DNA from: Cellulomonas shaoxiangyii
GTDB taxonomy: Bacteria; Actinomycetota; Actinomycetes; Actinomycetales; Cellulomonadaceae
NCBI RefSeq assembly: GCF_004798685.1
Contig: NZ_CP039291.1
Span: forward strand, 1,798,001-1,862,000
Length of the DNA stretch: 64,000 nucleotides
Direction of reading: 5' to 3'
Position numbers and translations under genes: made by a program
Notes under the pieces: model-generated
Databases searched by the model: none
The model's input: the letters and a program-made list of their open reading frames with translations, nothing else
What the model was told of the DNA's origin: nothing
Shown: positions 29,849 through 38,320 of the stretch, piece by piece
Layout of the letters: every line of letters starts with the position of its first letter
Position numbering within the stretch: position 1 is the first letter of the stretch

Positions 29849-32254
29849 ATGGAGCAGAGCCGACGTCCCCCGCTGCGGCGGGCCGCTGTGGCGGCCCTCG
29901 TCCTGGGCCTCGTGGCGGCCGCCCCGCCCGGCGGGGCCGCAGCCGACCGGGGCCCCGGCTCCGGACCGCCCACCGGCGCGACGACGTACACGAACCCCGT
30001 CAGCGCGGGCGCCGCCGACACGTACGCCGACCCCGCGGTGGTCCGGGGCCAGGACGGCTGGTGGTACGCGTACGGCACGACCGACCCCCTGCGCGAGGGT
30101 GAGGGCGCGCGCCACCTGCTGCCGATCTCCCGCTCCCGGGACCTCGTCTCGTGGGAGCACGTCGGCGACGCCTTCACGGAGGACACCCTGCCGGCGTGGG
30201 CGGACGCCGACCCGGCCCGGCCCGCCGCGCTGTGGGCGCCCGACGTGCGGTACGTCGACGGCGAGTACCGCCTCTACTACGTCGTCACGCAGACCACCAC
30301 GACGCCGGGAGCGGACGACAGCGCCATCGGCGTCGCGACCGCCCCCACCCCGACCGGTCCGTGGACCGACGCGGGCGACCCGGTCGTCGACCCGCGACCC
30401 GGCGGGGGCGGCCCGGACGACTTCCGGTGGACCTACGACCCGCACCACGTCGTCGCCCGCGACGGCACGCAGCACCTGTTCTACGGCTCCTACTACGGGG
30501 GCGTCTGGGTCACCCCGCTGGACGCGACCGGGACGGAGGCCGTCGGCGAGCCCGTGCAGGTCGCGGTCGACAACAAGTACGAGGGCGCGTACGTCGTGCA
30601 CCGCGACGGGTACTGGTACCTGTTCGCCTCGTCGGCCAACTGCTGCGCGGGCCCCACGACGGGGTACGCCGTGCACGTGGGCCGCTCGCAGTCCCTGACC
30701 GGGCCTTACGTCGACCGCGAGGGCGTCCCGCTGCTGGCCTCGCGCGCCGGCGGCACGCCCGTGCTCGCACCCAACGGCAACCGCTGGGTCGGCACGGGCC
30801 ACAACGCCGTGGTCACCGACCTCGCCGGGCAGGACTGGATCGTCTACCACTCCATCGACCGCACCGACCCCTACCTGGACGGCACGGACGGCATCAACGA
30901 GCGGCCCATGCTGCTCGACCGGCTCGACTGGGTCGACGGGTGGCCCGTCGTGCGCGCGGGCGACGGCGCGTCGGAGGGACGGCAGCCCGGCCCCACGACC
31001 GGCGGGCGTGCGGTCACCGGGTTCGAGCGGGGCATCCGCGACCCGTGGCAGGGGGACGCCTGGCGGTGGCGCGCCGAGGACCCGCAGGGTGGCGCGCACG
31101 TCGTCGCGCGGCGCCCCGGGGGGCTGCTCACCCGGCACCCGCTCGTGGGACCGGTACGGGTCGAGGCCGACGTGCGGCTCGACCCCGGCGCCGCGGGCGG
31201 GATCGCCGCCGGTGCAGGCCGCGGCGGGGGCGGTGGGCAGGGCCGGCGGCACGACGACGTCCTCGCCGGCGCCGGGACCGCGGGCGCCGGCGCCGGGCGC
31301 GGGCACGGCGGGTCCGCCGGCGATGCCGTCACCGCGGTGCTCGACCCCGCCGCGGGCGTCCTGCGGGTGCGGGCGCAGGGCACCGAGGCGACGGCACCGC
31401 TGCCCGTGGGCGTCGACTGGGGGACGTGGCACGCCGTCGTCCTCGAGGTCGACGGGCGCGCGGTCCGCGCCGAGGTCAGCCACGCCCGCCTCGGCGACCC
31501 GCTGGCCGTCGCCGCCCTCGAGCTGCCGCGGCGCGTGCGGGCCGGCGCGGCGGGCGCCGTCGCCCGCACGCCCGGCGTGCACGTCGACGACCTCAGCGCC
31601 GTCCCGCTCGCGCCGGCCCCGCCGGCCCCGCGCCCGCTGCCCACGGCCGGCACGCTCGTCGAGGACGTCACGTTCGACGACGGCACCGGCCCCGGGTGGA
31701 CCGCGGTCCGGGACCCGCAGGTCACGACGGACGGCGGCGACCTGGTCTGGCCGGTCGAGCAGGCCGACCTCGTCGGCCCGGGCGGCACCGCCGGCCTCCT
31801 GCTGCGCGACGTGCCCGCGGGCGACTGGACCGCGGAGACGGTCGTGCGGCTCGACGTCGGCGAGGACGACGTGCGCAACTACCAGCAGGCCGGTCTCGTC
31901 GTGCACGCCCACGACGACCTCTTCGCACGCCTCTCCCACGTCGCCATCTGGAACACGCGTCAGACGGAGCACGGCTACGAGACGCCGTACGCGGGGCGCA
32001 CGCAGTACGGCGGCACGATCGTCGGGCCTCCCGGTGACCGGACGTGGCTGCGCCTCGTGCACCGCACCGACGCCGGCGGGGAGCGCGAGGTCCAGGCCCT
32101 GACGAGCACCGACGGCGCGCGCTGGGTCGCCGGCGGCGTGTGGACCTTCCCGGCCGGCACGGGCCTGCGCGTCGGTCTCGCCGCGCACGGCTGGAACGGC
32201 ACCGACCCGCGGGCCGTCGCGCGCTTCGAGCACCTGCGCGTCTGGCGGGACTGA
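29849..32254 (+). CDS. Secreted GH43 family glycoside hydrolase with C-terminal beta-sandwich
   Basis: This is an 801-residue secreted protein. A signal peptide (about 1-32) is followed by a GH43 five-bladed propeller (about 45-365), with the usual opening YTNPV...YADPAVV that carries the general base Asp, ALWAPDVRYVDGEYRLYYV, and the acid-region phrase NKYEGAYV. A Gly-rich insert (about 440-485) separates a central beta domain (about 390-590) from a C-terminal beta-sandwich (about 610-801) of DUF1349/concanavalin type, ending with RFEHLRVWRD. Arabinan, xylosyl or arabinofuranosyl substrates are typical of the family, but specificity cannot be told. AAGGGCAGG lies upstream. It sits just after the epimerase gene and is probably co-transcribed with it. 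Confidence 0.88.
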   Translation: MEQSRRPPLRRAAVAALVLGLVAAAPPGGAAADRGPGSGPPTGATTYTNPVSAGAADTYADPAVVRGQDGWWYAYGTTDPLREGEGARHLLPISRSRDLVSWEHVGDAFTEDTLPAWADADPARPAALWAPDVRYVDGEYRLYYVVTQTTTTPGADDSAIGVATAPTPTGPWTDAGDPVVDPRPGGGGPDDFRWTYDPHHVVARDGTQHLFYGSYYGGVWVTPLDATGTEAVGEPVQVAVDNKYEGAYVVHRDGYWYLFASSANCCAGPTTGYAVHVGRSQSLTGPYVDREGVPLLASRAGGTPVLAPNGNRWVGTGHNAVVTDLAGQDWIVYHSIDRTDPYLDGTDGINERPMLLDRLDWVDGWPVVRAGDGASEGRQPGPTTGGRAVTGFERGIRDPWQGDAWRWRAEDPQGGAHVVARRPGGLLTRHPLVGPVRVEADVRLDPGAAGGIAAGAGRGGGGGQGRRHDDVLAGAGTAGAGAGRGHGGSAGDAVTAVLDPAAGVLRVRAQGTEATAPLPVGVDWGTWHAVVLEVDGRAVRAEVSHARLGDPLAVAALELPRRVRAGAAGAVARTPGVHVDDLSAVPLAPAPPAPRPLPTAGTLVEDVTFDDGTGPGWTAVRDPQVTTDGGDLVWPVEQADLVGPGGTAGLLLRDVPAGDWTAETVVRLDVGEDDVRNYQQAGLVVHAHDDLFARLSHVAIWNTRQTEHGYETPYAGRTQYGGTIVGPPGDRTWLRLVHRTDAGGEREVQALTSTDGARWVAGGVWTFPAGTGLRVGLAAHGWNGTDPRAVARFEHLRVWRD

Positions 32255-32361
32255 CGCCCGACCGGTCGGCGCGCGGGCGTGCCGTGGCCCGTGCGACGCC
32301 GCACCTGCCGCCGCACGGGGGAGTGCCGGCGCTCCGGCGTGCCCCACGCCCGTGCGTGACC

Positions 32362-32367
32362 TACCGT
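32362..32367 (+). promoter_or_regulatory. Minus-10 box for leaderless kinase mRNA
   Basis: TACCGT ends seven bases before the ATG of the kinase gene at 32375, which would place the transcription start at or beside the start codon. No ribosome-binding site is needed or clearly present. Confidence 0.45.
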
Positions 32368-32374
32368 CACAGGA

Positions 32375-33796
32375 ATGCGGGACGGTGCATCAGGTCGACC
32401 GCGGACGCCGCCGGCCGCCGGCGACGCCGACGTGCCTGTCGTCCTCGGCCACCGCTACCGCCTGCAGGAGGTCATCGGCCGCGGGGGCTCCGGCACCGTG
32501 CACCGCGCGCAGGACGAGCTGCTGGGCCGCGAGGTCGCCGTCAAGGTCCTGCCCGCCGTCCCCCGCGGCAGCGACGAGCTCGCGCGCCACGAGGCCGAGA
32601 TCGCCGTCCTGGCGCGGCTGCGCCACCACGGGCTGGTCCGCCTGTTCGACGCCGACTCCGTGCCCTACGGCGGCGACCTCGTCCAGGCGTACCTCGTCAT
32701 GGAGATCGTCCGCGGGCCCAGCCTCGCCGAGCGGTTCCGCGACGGGCCGCTCACGGTGCGGCAGACGGCCGCCGTCGGCCGCGCCGCGGCCGACGCGCTC
32801 GCGGTCGTCCACGCGCAGGGCATCGTGCACCGTGACATCAAGCCCGGCAACGTGCTGCTTGTCGACGCGCACTGCCTCGACGAGCCCGACGACGTGCACG
32901 AGTGGCTGCCCGCGCGGCTCGTCGACTTCGGCATCGCACGGCTGTCGGCCGCGACCCGGCTCACGCAGACCGGCACGGTGCTCGGCACCGTCGCCTACCT
33001 GAGCCCCGAGCAGGCCCTGGGCGGCGAGATCGGCGCCCCGGCGGACGTGTACTCGCTCGGCCTCGTGCTGCTCGAGGCCGTCACCGGGCGCCGCGCCTTC
33101 ACCGGGACGACCGCCGAGGTCGCGGCAGCGCGCGTGATGCGCGACCCCGACGTGCCGGCGGACCTGGACCCGCGCCTGCACGCGCTGCTGCAGGCGATGA
33201 CGACGCGCCGCGCCGAGGACCGCCCCGCGGCCGCGGACGTCGCGCACGAGCTGCTCGACCTGCTCGAGGGCGTGCCGTGGGAGGAGCCCACGCGAGCGTT
33301 CCCGGCGGCGGCCGCACCGGCACCGGGGAGCGCGGGAGGGGACGGCGCAGCACAGCACGGCCCGGCACCGGCGAGCGCCACCGACGACGCACCGACCGTC
33401 CCGGCACCTGCGGTCGTGCCGGTGGCAGAGCCGGGGGCGGCCCGGACCCCGGCCGAGCTGCGCGCCGCCGAGGCGCTCGCGGAGTGGGAGGCCACGACGA
33501 CGGCGTCCGCCGACGCGCCGGGAGGGGCCCCGACCGGTCCCTCGGGGGCGACGGGAACCGGTTCGGCGGGCCCGGTCACCCCCCTGCCCGGCACGGTGGG
33601 ACCCGACCGGCGGCCCCACGGGCGGCATCGCGCCGCGGTCGCCGTCGCCGCGGTCCTGACGCTCGCGGCCACGGGGGCGGCGATGCAGGGCGTCCGGGGG
33701 AGCGGGGCGCCGCCGGACGCGCCCGCCGACTACCCCGCGGTCGACGGCGCGCTCGGCGATGCGCTGACCCGGCTCCAGCGGAGCGTGACGCCGTGA
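32375..33796 (+). CDS. Membrane-anchored Ser/Thr protein kinase (PknB type)
   Basis: This is a 473-residue eukaryotic-like protein kinase. It has a glycine loop GRGGSGTV (35-42), ATP-anchoring Lys57, catalytic Asp154 in HRDIKPGN and metal-binding DFG at 184-186. The kinase domain ends near residue 290. A Pro/Ala-rich linker leads to one membrane helix (about 405-425) and a short extracytoplasmic tail of about 45 residues. There are no PASTA repeats, unlike PknB. The next gene, a lipoprotein, overlaps by four bases (GTGA), which suggests a joint envelope-sensing unit. The start is probably leaderless, with a TACCGT box at the right distance. Confidence 0.93.
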   Translation: MRDGASGRPRTPPAAGDADVPVVLGHRYRLQEVIGRGGSGTVHRAQDELLGREVAVKVLPAVPRGSDELARHEAEIAVLARLRHHGLVRLFDADSVPYGGDLVQAYLVMEIVRGPSLAERFRDGPLTVRQTAAVGRAAADALAVVHAQGIVHRDIKPGNVLLVDAHCLDEPDDVHEWLPARLVDFGIARLSAATRLTQTGTVLGTVAYLSPEQALGGEIGAPADVYSLGLVLLEAVTGRRAFTGTTAEVAAARVMRDPDVPADLDPRLHALLQAMTTRRAEDRPAAADVAHELLDLLEGVPWEEPTRAFPAAAAPAPGSAGGDGAAQHGPAPASATDDAPTVPAPAVVPVAEPGAARTPAELRAAEALAEWEATTTASADAPGGAPTGPSGATGTGSAGPVTPLPGTVGPDRRPHGRHRAAVAVAAVLTLAATGAAMQGVRGSGAPPDAPADYPAVDGALGDALTRLQRSVTP

Positions 33797-34458
33797 GCCC
33801 GCGAGGCGCCCGTGGCGCGCTCGCGGCGGCCGTGACCGTGCTGGTCCTCGCCGGCTGCGCACCCGCCGACCTGGAGGCGACGCGCGCACAGCTGCTCCAG
33901 GACGACGTCCGTGCCGTCACGCAGGCAGCCTCGGAGGGGCGGCTCGACGCCGCCGCGGTCCTGCTCCAGCAGCTGCGCGTCGCGGTCGACGACGCGCGCG
34001 ACGACGGTGACGTCTCGGCGGCCAGGTACACCGAGGTGAGCGCCGCGCTGGACGCCGTCGCGGCGCAGCTCGACGCCGACCTCGCAGCGCAGGCCGCGGC
34101 GGCGGAGGCCGAGGCGGCCGCCGTGCGGCAGGCCGCGGTCGACGCGGCCGTCGCCGAGGTGACGGCGCGGGAGGCCGCCGCCCGCGAGGCCGCGGCCCGC
34201 GAGGCCGCGGCGCGGGAGGCGGCGGCCCGTGAGGCGGCCGCCCAGGAGGCCGCGGCGCGCGAGGCGGCCGGGCCCGCGGACACGCCGCCCGGGGCGCGCG
34301 AGGCCCCCGGCGCGCCGGCGGAGCACGTCGAGGACCTGGAGAAGGCGGCCCAGAAGGCGGCCGAGAAGCTCCGCGACGCTGCTGAGAAGGCCGCCGAGAA
34401 GGCGCGCGAGGCCGGGCGGGGCGGCCCGAAGGGCGACGGCGCGAAGGGCGACGGCTAG
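33793..34458 (+). CDS. Lipoprotein with (REAAA)n helical repeats
   Basis: This is a 221-residue predicted lipoprotein. A signal peptide ends in the lipobox LVLAGC (Cys22). The mature part is almost wholly helical: an Asp/Ala-rich region (25-120), seven five-residue units of the REAAA type (126-160), a Pro/Gly-rich break (161-178), and a Lys/Glu/Ala amphipathic segment (about 180-205) with a Gly/Lys tail. I do not recognise a family. REAAA-type repeats form stiff single helices, so a spacer across the cell wall is plausible. It is translationally coupled to the kinase gene (GTGA overlap) and may be that kinase's partner. Its stop overlaps that of the convergent phosphatase gene. Confidence 0.8.
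   Translation: MSPRGARGALAAAVTVLVLAGCAPADLEATRAQLLQDDVRAVTQAASEGRLDAAAVLLQQLRVAVDDARDDGDVSAARYTEVSAALDAVAAQLDADLAAQAAAAEAEAAAVRQAAVDAAVAEVTAREAAAREAAAREAAAREAAAREAAAQEAAAREAAGPADTPPGAREAPGAPAEHVEDLEKAAQKAAEKLRDAAEKAAEKAREAGRGGPKGDGAKGDG
34168..34272 (+). repeat. Seven 15-bp units encoding REAAA repeats
   Basis: Seven in-frame units (REAAA, one QEAAA, one REAAG) lie at residues 126-160 of the lipoprotein. The DNA units are similar but not identical, so the protein pattern is kept while codons drift. Confidence 0.8.
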
Positions 34459-36626
34459 GGGGACGGCGCGCGGTGACCGGCCGTCAGGACGGTGTCGCCG
34501 CTGCCGACCCCCTCCGGACGTCGCCGGCCCTCGGGGTGTGCACGGACCGCGAGCAGCGCCACGTCGTCGTCGCTGCCGGTCGCGAGGTCGTCCACGAGGC
34601 GGTCGCACAGCTCGCCCAGCGGGAGCGCGGCGAGGCCCTCCACGTGGACGCGCAGCCGCTCGAGCCCGGCGCTCAGGCGCTCGCCACGCCGCTCGACCAG
34701 GCCGTCGGTGTAGAGCAGGACCGTCGCGCCGGGCGGCAGGACGAGTGCGTGGTCACGCCGCTCGGTGTGGGCGCGCAGGCCGAGCAGCAGGTCGGACGGC
34801 CGGCGGAGCAGCTCGGCGCGCCCGTCCGGGTGCAGCAGCAGCGGCGGCAGGTGGCCGGCGTTCGCCCAGCGCAGCAGGCGCAGGCCCTGCGCGGCGAGGT
34901 CCGGGGGGTGCTCCACCTTCGCGAGCACGGCCGTGCTCATCGCGCCGACCGCGAGGTCGTGCATCGCCCAGTCCAGCGCCGAGAGGATCGAGGCGGGCGG
35001 CTGGACGACCGCGTGCGCCCCGCCGCGCAGCACGTTGCGGATCTGCGCCATCGAGACGGCCGCGCGCAGGTCGTGGCCGGTGACGTCACCGATGACGAGG
35101 CACGTGCCGCCGTCGCGGACGAGGAACGCGTCGTACCAGTCCCCGCCGATCTGCGCCGCCGTCGCCGCCGGCAGGTACCGGGCGGCCAGCTCGAGCTGGT
35201 CGGGCTCCGGCAGCTCGGTGAGGAGGCTGCGCTGGAGCTCCTCGGCGAGGTCGCGCCGCGCCGCGTGCAGGTGGGCGTTGTCCAGGGCGAGGCCGATCTG
35301 CGCCATCACCTCACGCAGCGACCGCAGCTCCGCACCCGTGAACTCGCCGCGCGCCTCGCCCCGGCCGAGCGTCAGGAGCCCACGCACGTGGCCGCGGCCC
35401 CGCAGGGGCACGACGACGCGCGCGTGCGGCGCGAGGCGCACGAGCGCGTCCTGCGCGGGACCCCCCTCGGACACCTCGCCCGCGACGGGCACACCGGTGG
35501 CGAGGACGCGGCGCCCGCCCGCGAGCGCCTGCGCGACGAGGGAGCTGCGCGTGAGCGCCGCGACGCGGGTGGCCCGGTACTCCTCGAGGACCGGCTGCAT
35601 GGCGGGGTCGGCGTGGAGGGCGGCCACGTCGTGCAGCCGCTGCTGCCACGAGCCGTGCCCCTCGTCGAGCACGCTCGCGATGGCGAAGTCGGCGACGGAC
35701 GGCACGAGGTGCGGCAGCACGGCCTCCAGGGCGGCCACGGGGTCGAGGATCTCCACGAGCGCTCCCGCGACGGACGCGACGAGCTGGGAGCGGGTGCGCG
35801 CCTGCTGCGCGACGTCGAGCGCGCGGCGCCGGTCGGTCACGTCGGTGAAGTACGCGGCGACGCCGCCGCGCTCCGGGACCGCGCGCACCTCGAACCACGT
35901 CTCGAGGGGCGCCGGGTACCAGGCGTCGAAGACGGCGGGCGCCCCCGTGCGTGCCACGCGCCGGTACTCGCGCTCGAACGCCGTGCCGACGACGCCGGGG
36001 AACAGCTCCCACATCACGCGGCCCAGCAGGCGCCCACGGCGCACGCCGAAGATCCGTTCCGCCTCGCCGTTGACGTACCCGAAGCGCCAGTCCGCGTCGA
36101 GCCAGCAGTACCCGACCGTCATGTCCTCGAGCACCTGGTGCACCCGCTCGTCGCCGGCGCGCAGGGCCGTCGTGTCGGCCGTCACCCCGACGACGTGGTC
36201 GGCCGTGCCGTCGGGGCCCGGCACCGCGCGCCCGCGCACCACGAGCCAGCGCGTCGTCCCGTCGGGGCGGTGCACCCGGAACTCGGCCTCGTACGCGCCG
36301 CACACGCCGACGGCGTCGCGCAGCGCCTGGCGCAGGTCGGGGAGGTCATCCGGGTCGATCCGGGCCTCCAGCGCCGCCATCGTCCCCGCGAAGGTGTCGG
36401 CGGCGTGGCCGAACGCCTCCAGCAGGCCCGCGTCCCAGTGCAGGCGGCGCGTGCCCAGGTCCCAGCGGAACGTCCCGAGGCCGGCCGCGTGCGCGGCGAC
36501 GTCCAGGAGCGCGAGCCGCTCGGCGGCGGCGAGGGGCGACTCGGCCCCGTTCGCCTCGACCGGTGGCCCGTGGCCCGGCCCGGCGGGGCTCCGCACGCCG
36601 TCCTCGGTCACGGCACGCTCGTGCAT
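34455..36626 (-). CDS. PAS-PAS-GAF-SpoIIE serine phosphatase
   Basis: This is a 723-residue soluble phosphatase, a paralogue of the protein at 25887-28706 without its first GAF domain. Two PAS domains (about 35-155 and 160-285) precede a GAF domain (about 300-465) and a PP2C/SpoIIE domain (about 490-690) with GGDWYDAF, IGDVTGHDLRAA, LLYTDGLVERR and DDVALLAVRAH. The metal-binding acidic residues are kept, so it should be active. The ATG at 36626 has a GAGGGGG site. The gene runs against the kinase-lipoprotein pair and its stop codon shares the bases CTAG with the lipoprotein stop. No anti-sigma partner is next to it. It is divergent from the UDP-glucose pyrophosphorylase gene. Confidence 0.92.
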   Translation of the reverse strand: MHERAVTEDGVRSPAGPGHGPPVEANGAESPLAAAERLALLDVAAHAAGLGTFRWDLGTRRLHWDAGLLEAFGHAADTFAGTMAALEARIDPDDLPDLRQALRDAVGVCGAYEAEFRVHRPDGTTRWLVVRGRAVPGPDGTADHVVGVTADTTALRAGDERVHQVLEDMTVGYCWLDADWRFGYVNGEAERIFGVRRGRLLGRVMWELFPGVVGTAFEREYRRVARTGAPAVFDAWYPAPLETWFEVRAVPERGGVAAYFTDVTDRRRALDVAQQARTRSQLVASVAGALVEILDPVAALEAVLPHLVPSVADFAIASVLDEGHGSWQQRLHDVAALHADPAMQPVLEEYRATRVAALTRSSLVAQALAGGRRVLATGVPVAGEVSEGGPAQDALVRLAPHARVVVPLRGRGHVRGLLTLGRGEARGEFTGAELRSLREVMAQIGLALDNAHLHAARRDLAEELQRSLLTELPEPDQLELAARYLPAATAAQIGGDWYDAFLVRDGGTCLVIGDVTGHDLRAAVSMAQIRNVLRGGAHAVVQPPASILSALDWAMHDLAVGAMSTAVLAKVEHPPDLAAQGLRLLRWANAGHLPPLLLHPDGRAELLRRPSDLLLGLRAHTERRDHALVLPPGATVLLYTDGLVERRGERLSAGLERLRVHVEGLAALPLGELCDRLVDDLATGSDDDVALLAVRAHPEGRRRPEGVGSGDTVLTAGHRAPSP

Positions 36627-36832
36627 CGACGCCCCCTCGCGGCCGGGCCCCTCCCGCCGTCCTCCGATCCTGCCCCCGCAGGTGGGTGCGGCGCACCGTC
36701 CTGGGGGCGACGCGCCGCCGCCGGTCCTGCCCGGCGCGGCGGACGACGAGCGGGGCGTCCGGCCGCGCGCCGACGGGCGCCGCCCGCCACCGGACGTGAG
36801 AGGCGTCACCGCACGTGAGCGCGCGGACCTCC

Positions 36833-36838
36833 TAGAGT
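36833..36838 (+). promoter_or_regulatory. Minus-10 box for leaderless UDP-glucose pyrophosphorylase mRNA
   Basis: TAGAGT ends seven bases before the ATG at 36846, as in the kinase and DUF2277 genes. Two ACGTGAG copies (36794-36800 and 36813-36819) lie upstream and could be regulator contacts. Confidence 0.5.
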
Positions 36839-36845
36839 CGGGTGC

Positions 36846-38237
36846 ATGAGCGCCGACGGACTCGCCCGTGCCCAGCAGAAGATGCGCGACGCCGGGGTGC
36901 ACGGCACCGCGGTCGACGTCTTCACCCGCTTCTACGGACTCCTCGAGTCGGGCCGCACCGGCCTGATCGCCGAGGCCGACGTCGCCCCGCTGGGCGACGT
37001 CCCGCACCTGGACAGGCTGGAGGTGGACGACGCGGCGGGCGCCGAGGCCCTCGCCGCCACGGTCGTCCTCAAGCTCAACGGCGGGCTCGGCACGTCGATG
37101 GGCATGGACCGCGCCAAGTCCCTGCTGCCGGTGCGCGGCGACCGCACGTTCCTCGACGTGATCGCCGGCCAGGTGCTCGCGGCGCGCGCCGCGACCGGGG
37201 CGCGCCTGCCGCTCGTGCTCATGAACAGCTTCCGCACCCGCGACGACAGCCTCGCGGCCCTGGCCGCCTACCCGGAGCTCGCCGTCGACGGGGTGCCGCT
37301 CGACTTCCTGCAGAACCGCGAGCCCAAGCTGCGTGCCGACGACCTGGCACCGGTCGAGTGGCCGGCCGACCCGTCGCTCGAGTGGTGCCCGCCCGGCCAC
37401 GGCGACCTGTACACCGCGCTGCGGGCGTCGGGCGTGCTGGACGCGCTGCTCGCCGCGGGCTTCCGGTACGCGGCGGTCTCGAACTCCGACAACCTCGGCG
37501 CCACGCCCGACGCGCGGATCGCCGGCTGGTTCGCCTCGACGGGCGCGCCCTTCGCCGCCGAGGTCGCCCGGCGCACGCCGGCGGACCGCAAGGGCGGGCA
37601 CCTGGTGGTCCGCCGGGCCGACGGCCGCCTCGTGCTGCGCGAGTCGGCACAGACGCCGACGGAGGACGCGGAGGCGGCCGGCGACATCGCCACGCACCGG
37701 TACTTCAACACCAACAACCTCTGGCTCGACCTGCGGGCCCTGGCGGACGAGCTGGACCGCACGGGCGGGGTGCTGGACCTGCCGCTGATCCGCAACGAGA
37801 AGACGGTCGACCCGACCGACCGGTCGTCGACGAAGGTCGTGCAGATCGAGTCCGCGATGGGCGCGGCCATCGAGGTGTTCGACGGCGCCGCGGTGCTCGA
37901 GGTCGGGCGCGAGCGCTTCCTGCCCGTGAAGACCACGAACGACCTGCTGGTGCTGCGCTCGGACGTCTACGACGTGGACGGCGCACACCGCCTCGTGGCG
38001 CAGGTCGACGCGCCGTTCGTCGACCTCGACCCGGAGCACTACGCGACCGTGGCGGCGTTCGACCGCCGTGTCGCGCACGTGCCGTCGCTGCGCGCGGCGA
38101 CGTCCCTGCGCGTGCGCGGGGACTGGACGTTCTCGCCCGACGTCCGCGCGGCGGGTGACGCGGCACTCGCGGCCGTCGACGGGCCCGCCACCGTGCCCGC
38201 GGGCGCGACGGTCGGGCCCGACGGCGTCACCGGCTGA
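36846..38237 (+). CDS. UTP--glucose-1-phosphate uridylyltransferase (UDPGP family)
   Basis: This is a 463-residue pyrophosphorylase of the eukaryote-like UDPGP family, which makes UDP-glucose from UTP and glucose-1-phosphate. The nucleotide-binding loop LKLNGGLGTSMG is at 75-86, followed by the uridine- and sugar-binding segments (VLMNSFRTRDDS, FRYAAVSNSDNLG, RYFNTNNLW). The C-terminal left-handed beta-helix part is short, as in bacterial members. The product feeds cell-wall glycans, glycolipids and glycogen precursors. Two GT2 glycosyltransferase genes follow on the same strand and could use such nucleotide sugars. A TAGAGT box suggests a leaderless mRNA. Confidence 0.93.
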   Translation: MSADGLARAQQKMRDAGVHGTAVDVFTRFYGLLESGRTGLIAEADVAPLGDVPHLDRLEVDDAAGAEALAATVVLKLNGGLGTSMGMDRAKSLLPVRGDRTFLDVIAGQVLAARAATGARLPLVLMNSFRTRDDSLAALAAYPELAVDGVPLDFLQNREPKLRADDLAPVEWPADPSLEWCPPGHGDLYTALRASGVLDALLAAGFRYAAVSNSDNLGATPDARIAGWFASTGAPFAAEVARRTPADRKGGHLVVRRADGRLVLRESAQTPTEDAEAAGDIATHRYFNTNNLWLDLRALADELDRTGGVLDLPLIRNEKTVDPTDRSSTKVVQIESAMGAAIEVFDGAAVLEVGRERFLPVKTTNDLLVLRSDVYDVDGAHRLVAQVDAPFVDLDPEHYATVAAFDRRVAHVPSLRAATSLRVRGDWTFSPDVRAAGDAALAAVDGPATVPAGATVGPDGVTG

Positions 38238-38320
38238 GGCCCCGTCCGGCGGTCCGTCCGGTGCCCCGGCGGCGCGCGCTCGACGCGCGCGTCCGCCGGG
38301 CGGCCGGTACAGATGGGCGG

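Noticed and set aside
25777..30186. A 1469-codon minus-strand frame covering SpoIIE, epimerase and GH43
   Set aside because: It crosses three real genes and their intergenic regions, and only parts in other frames match known domains.
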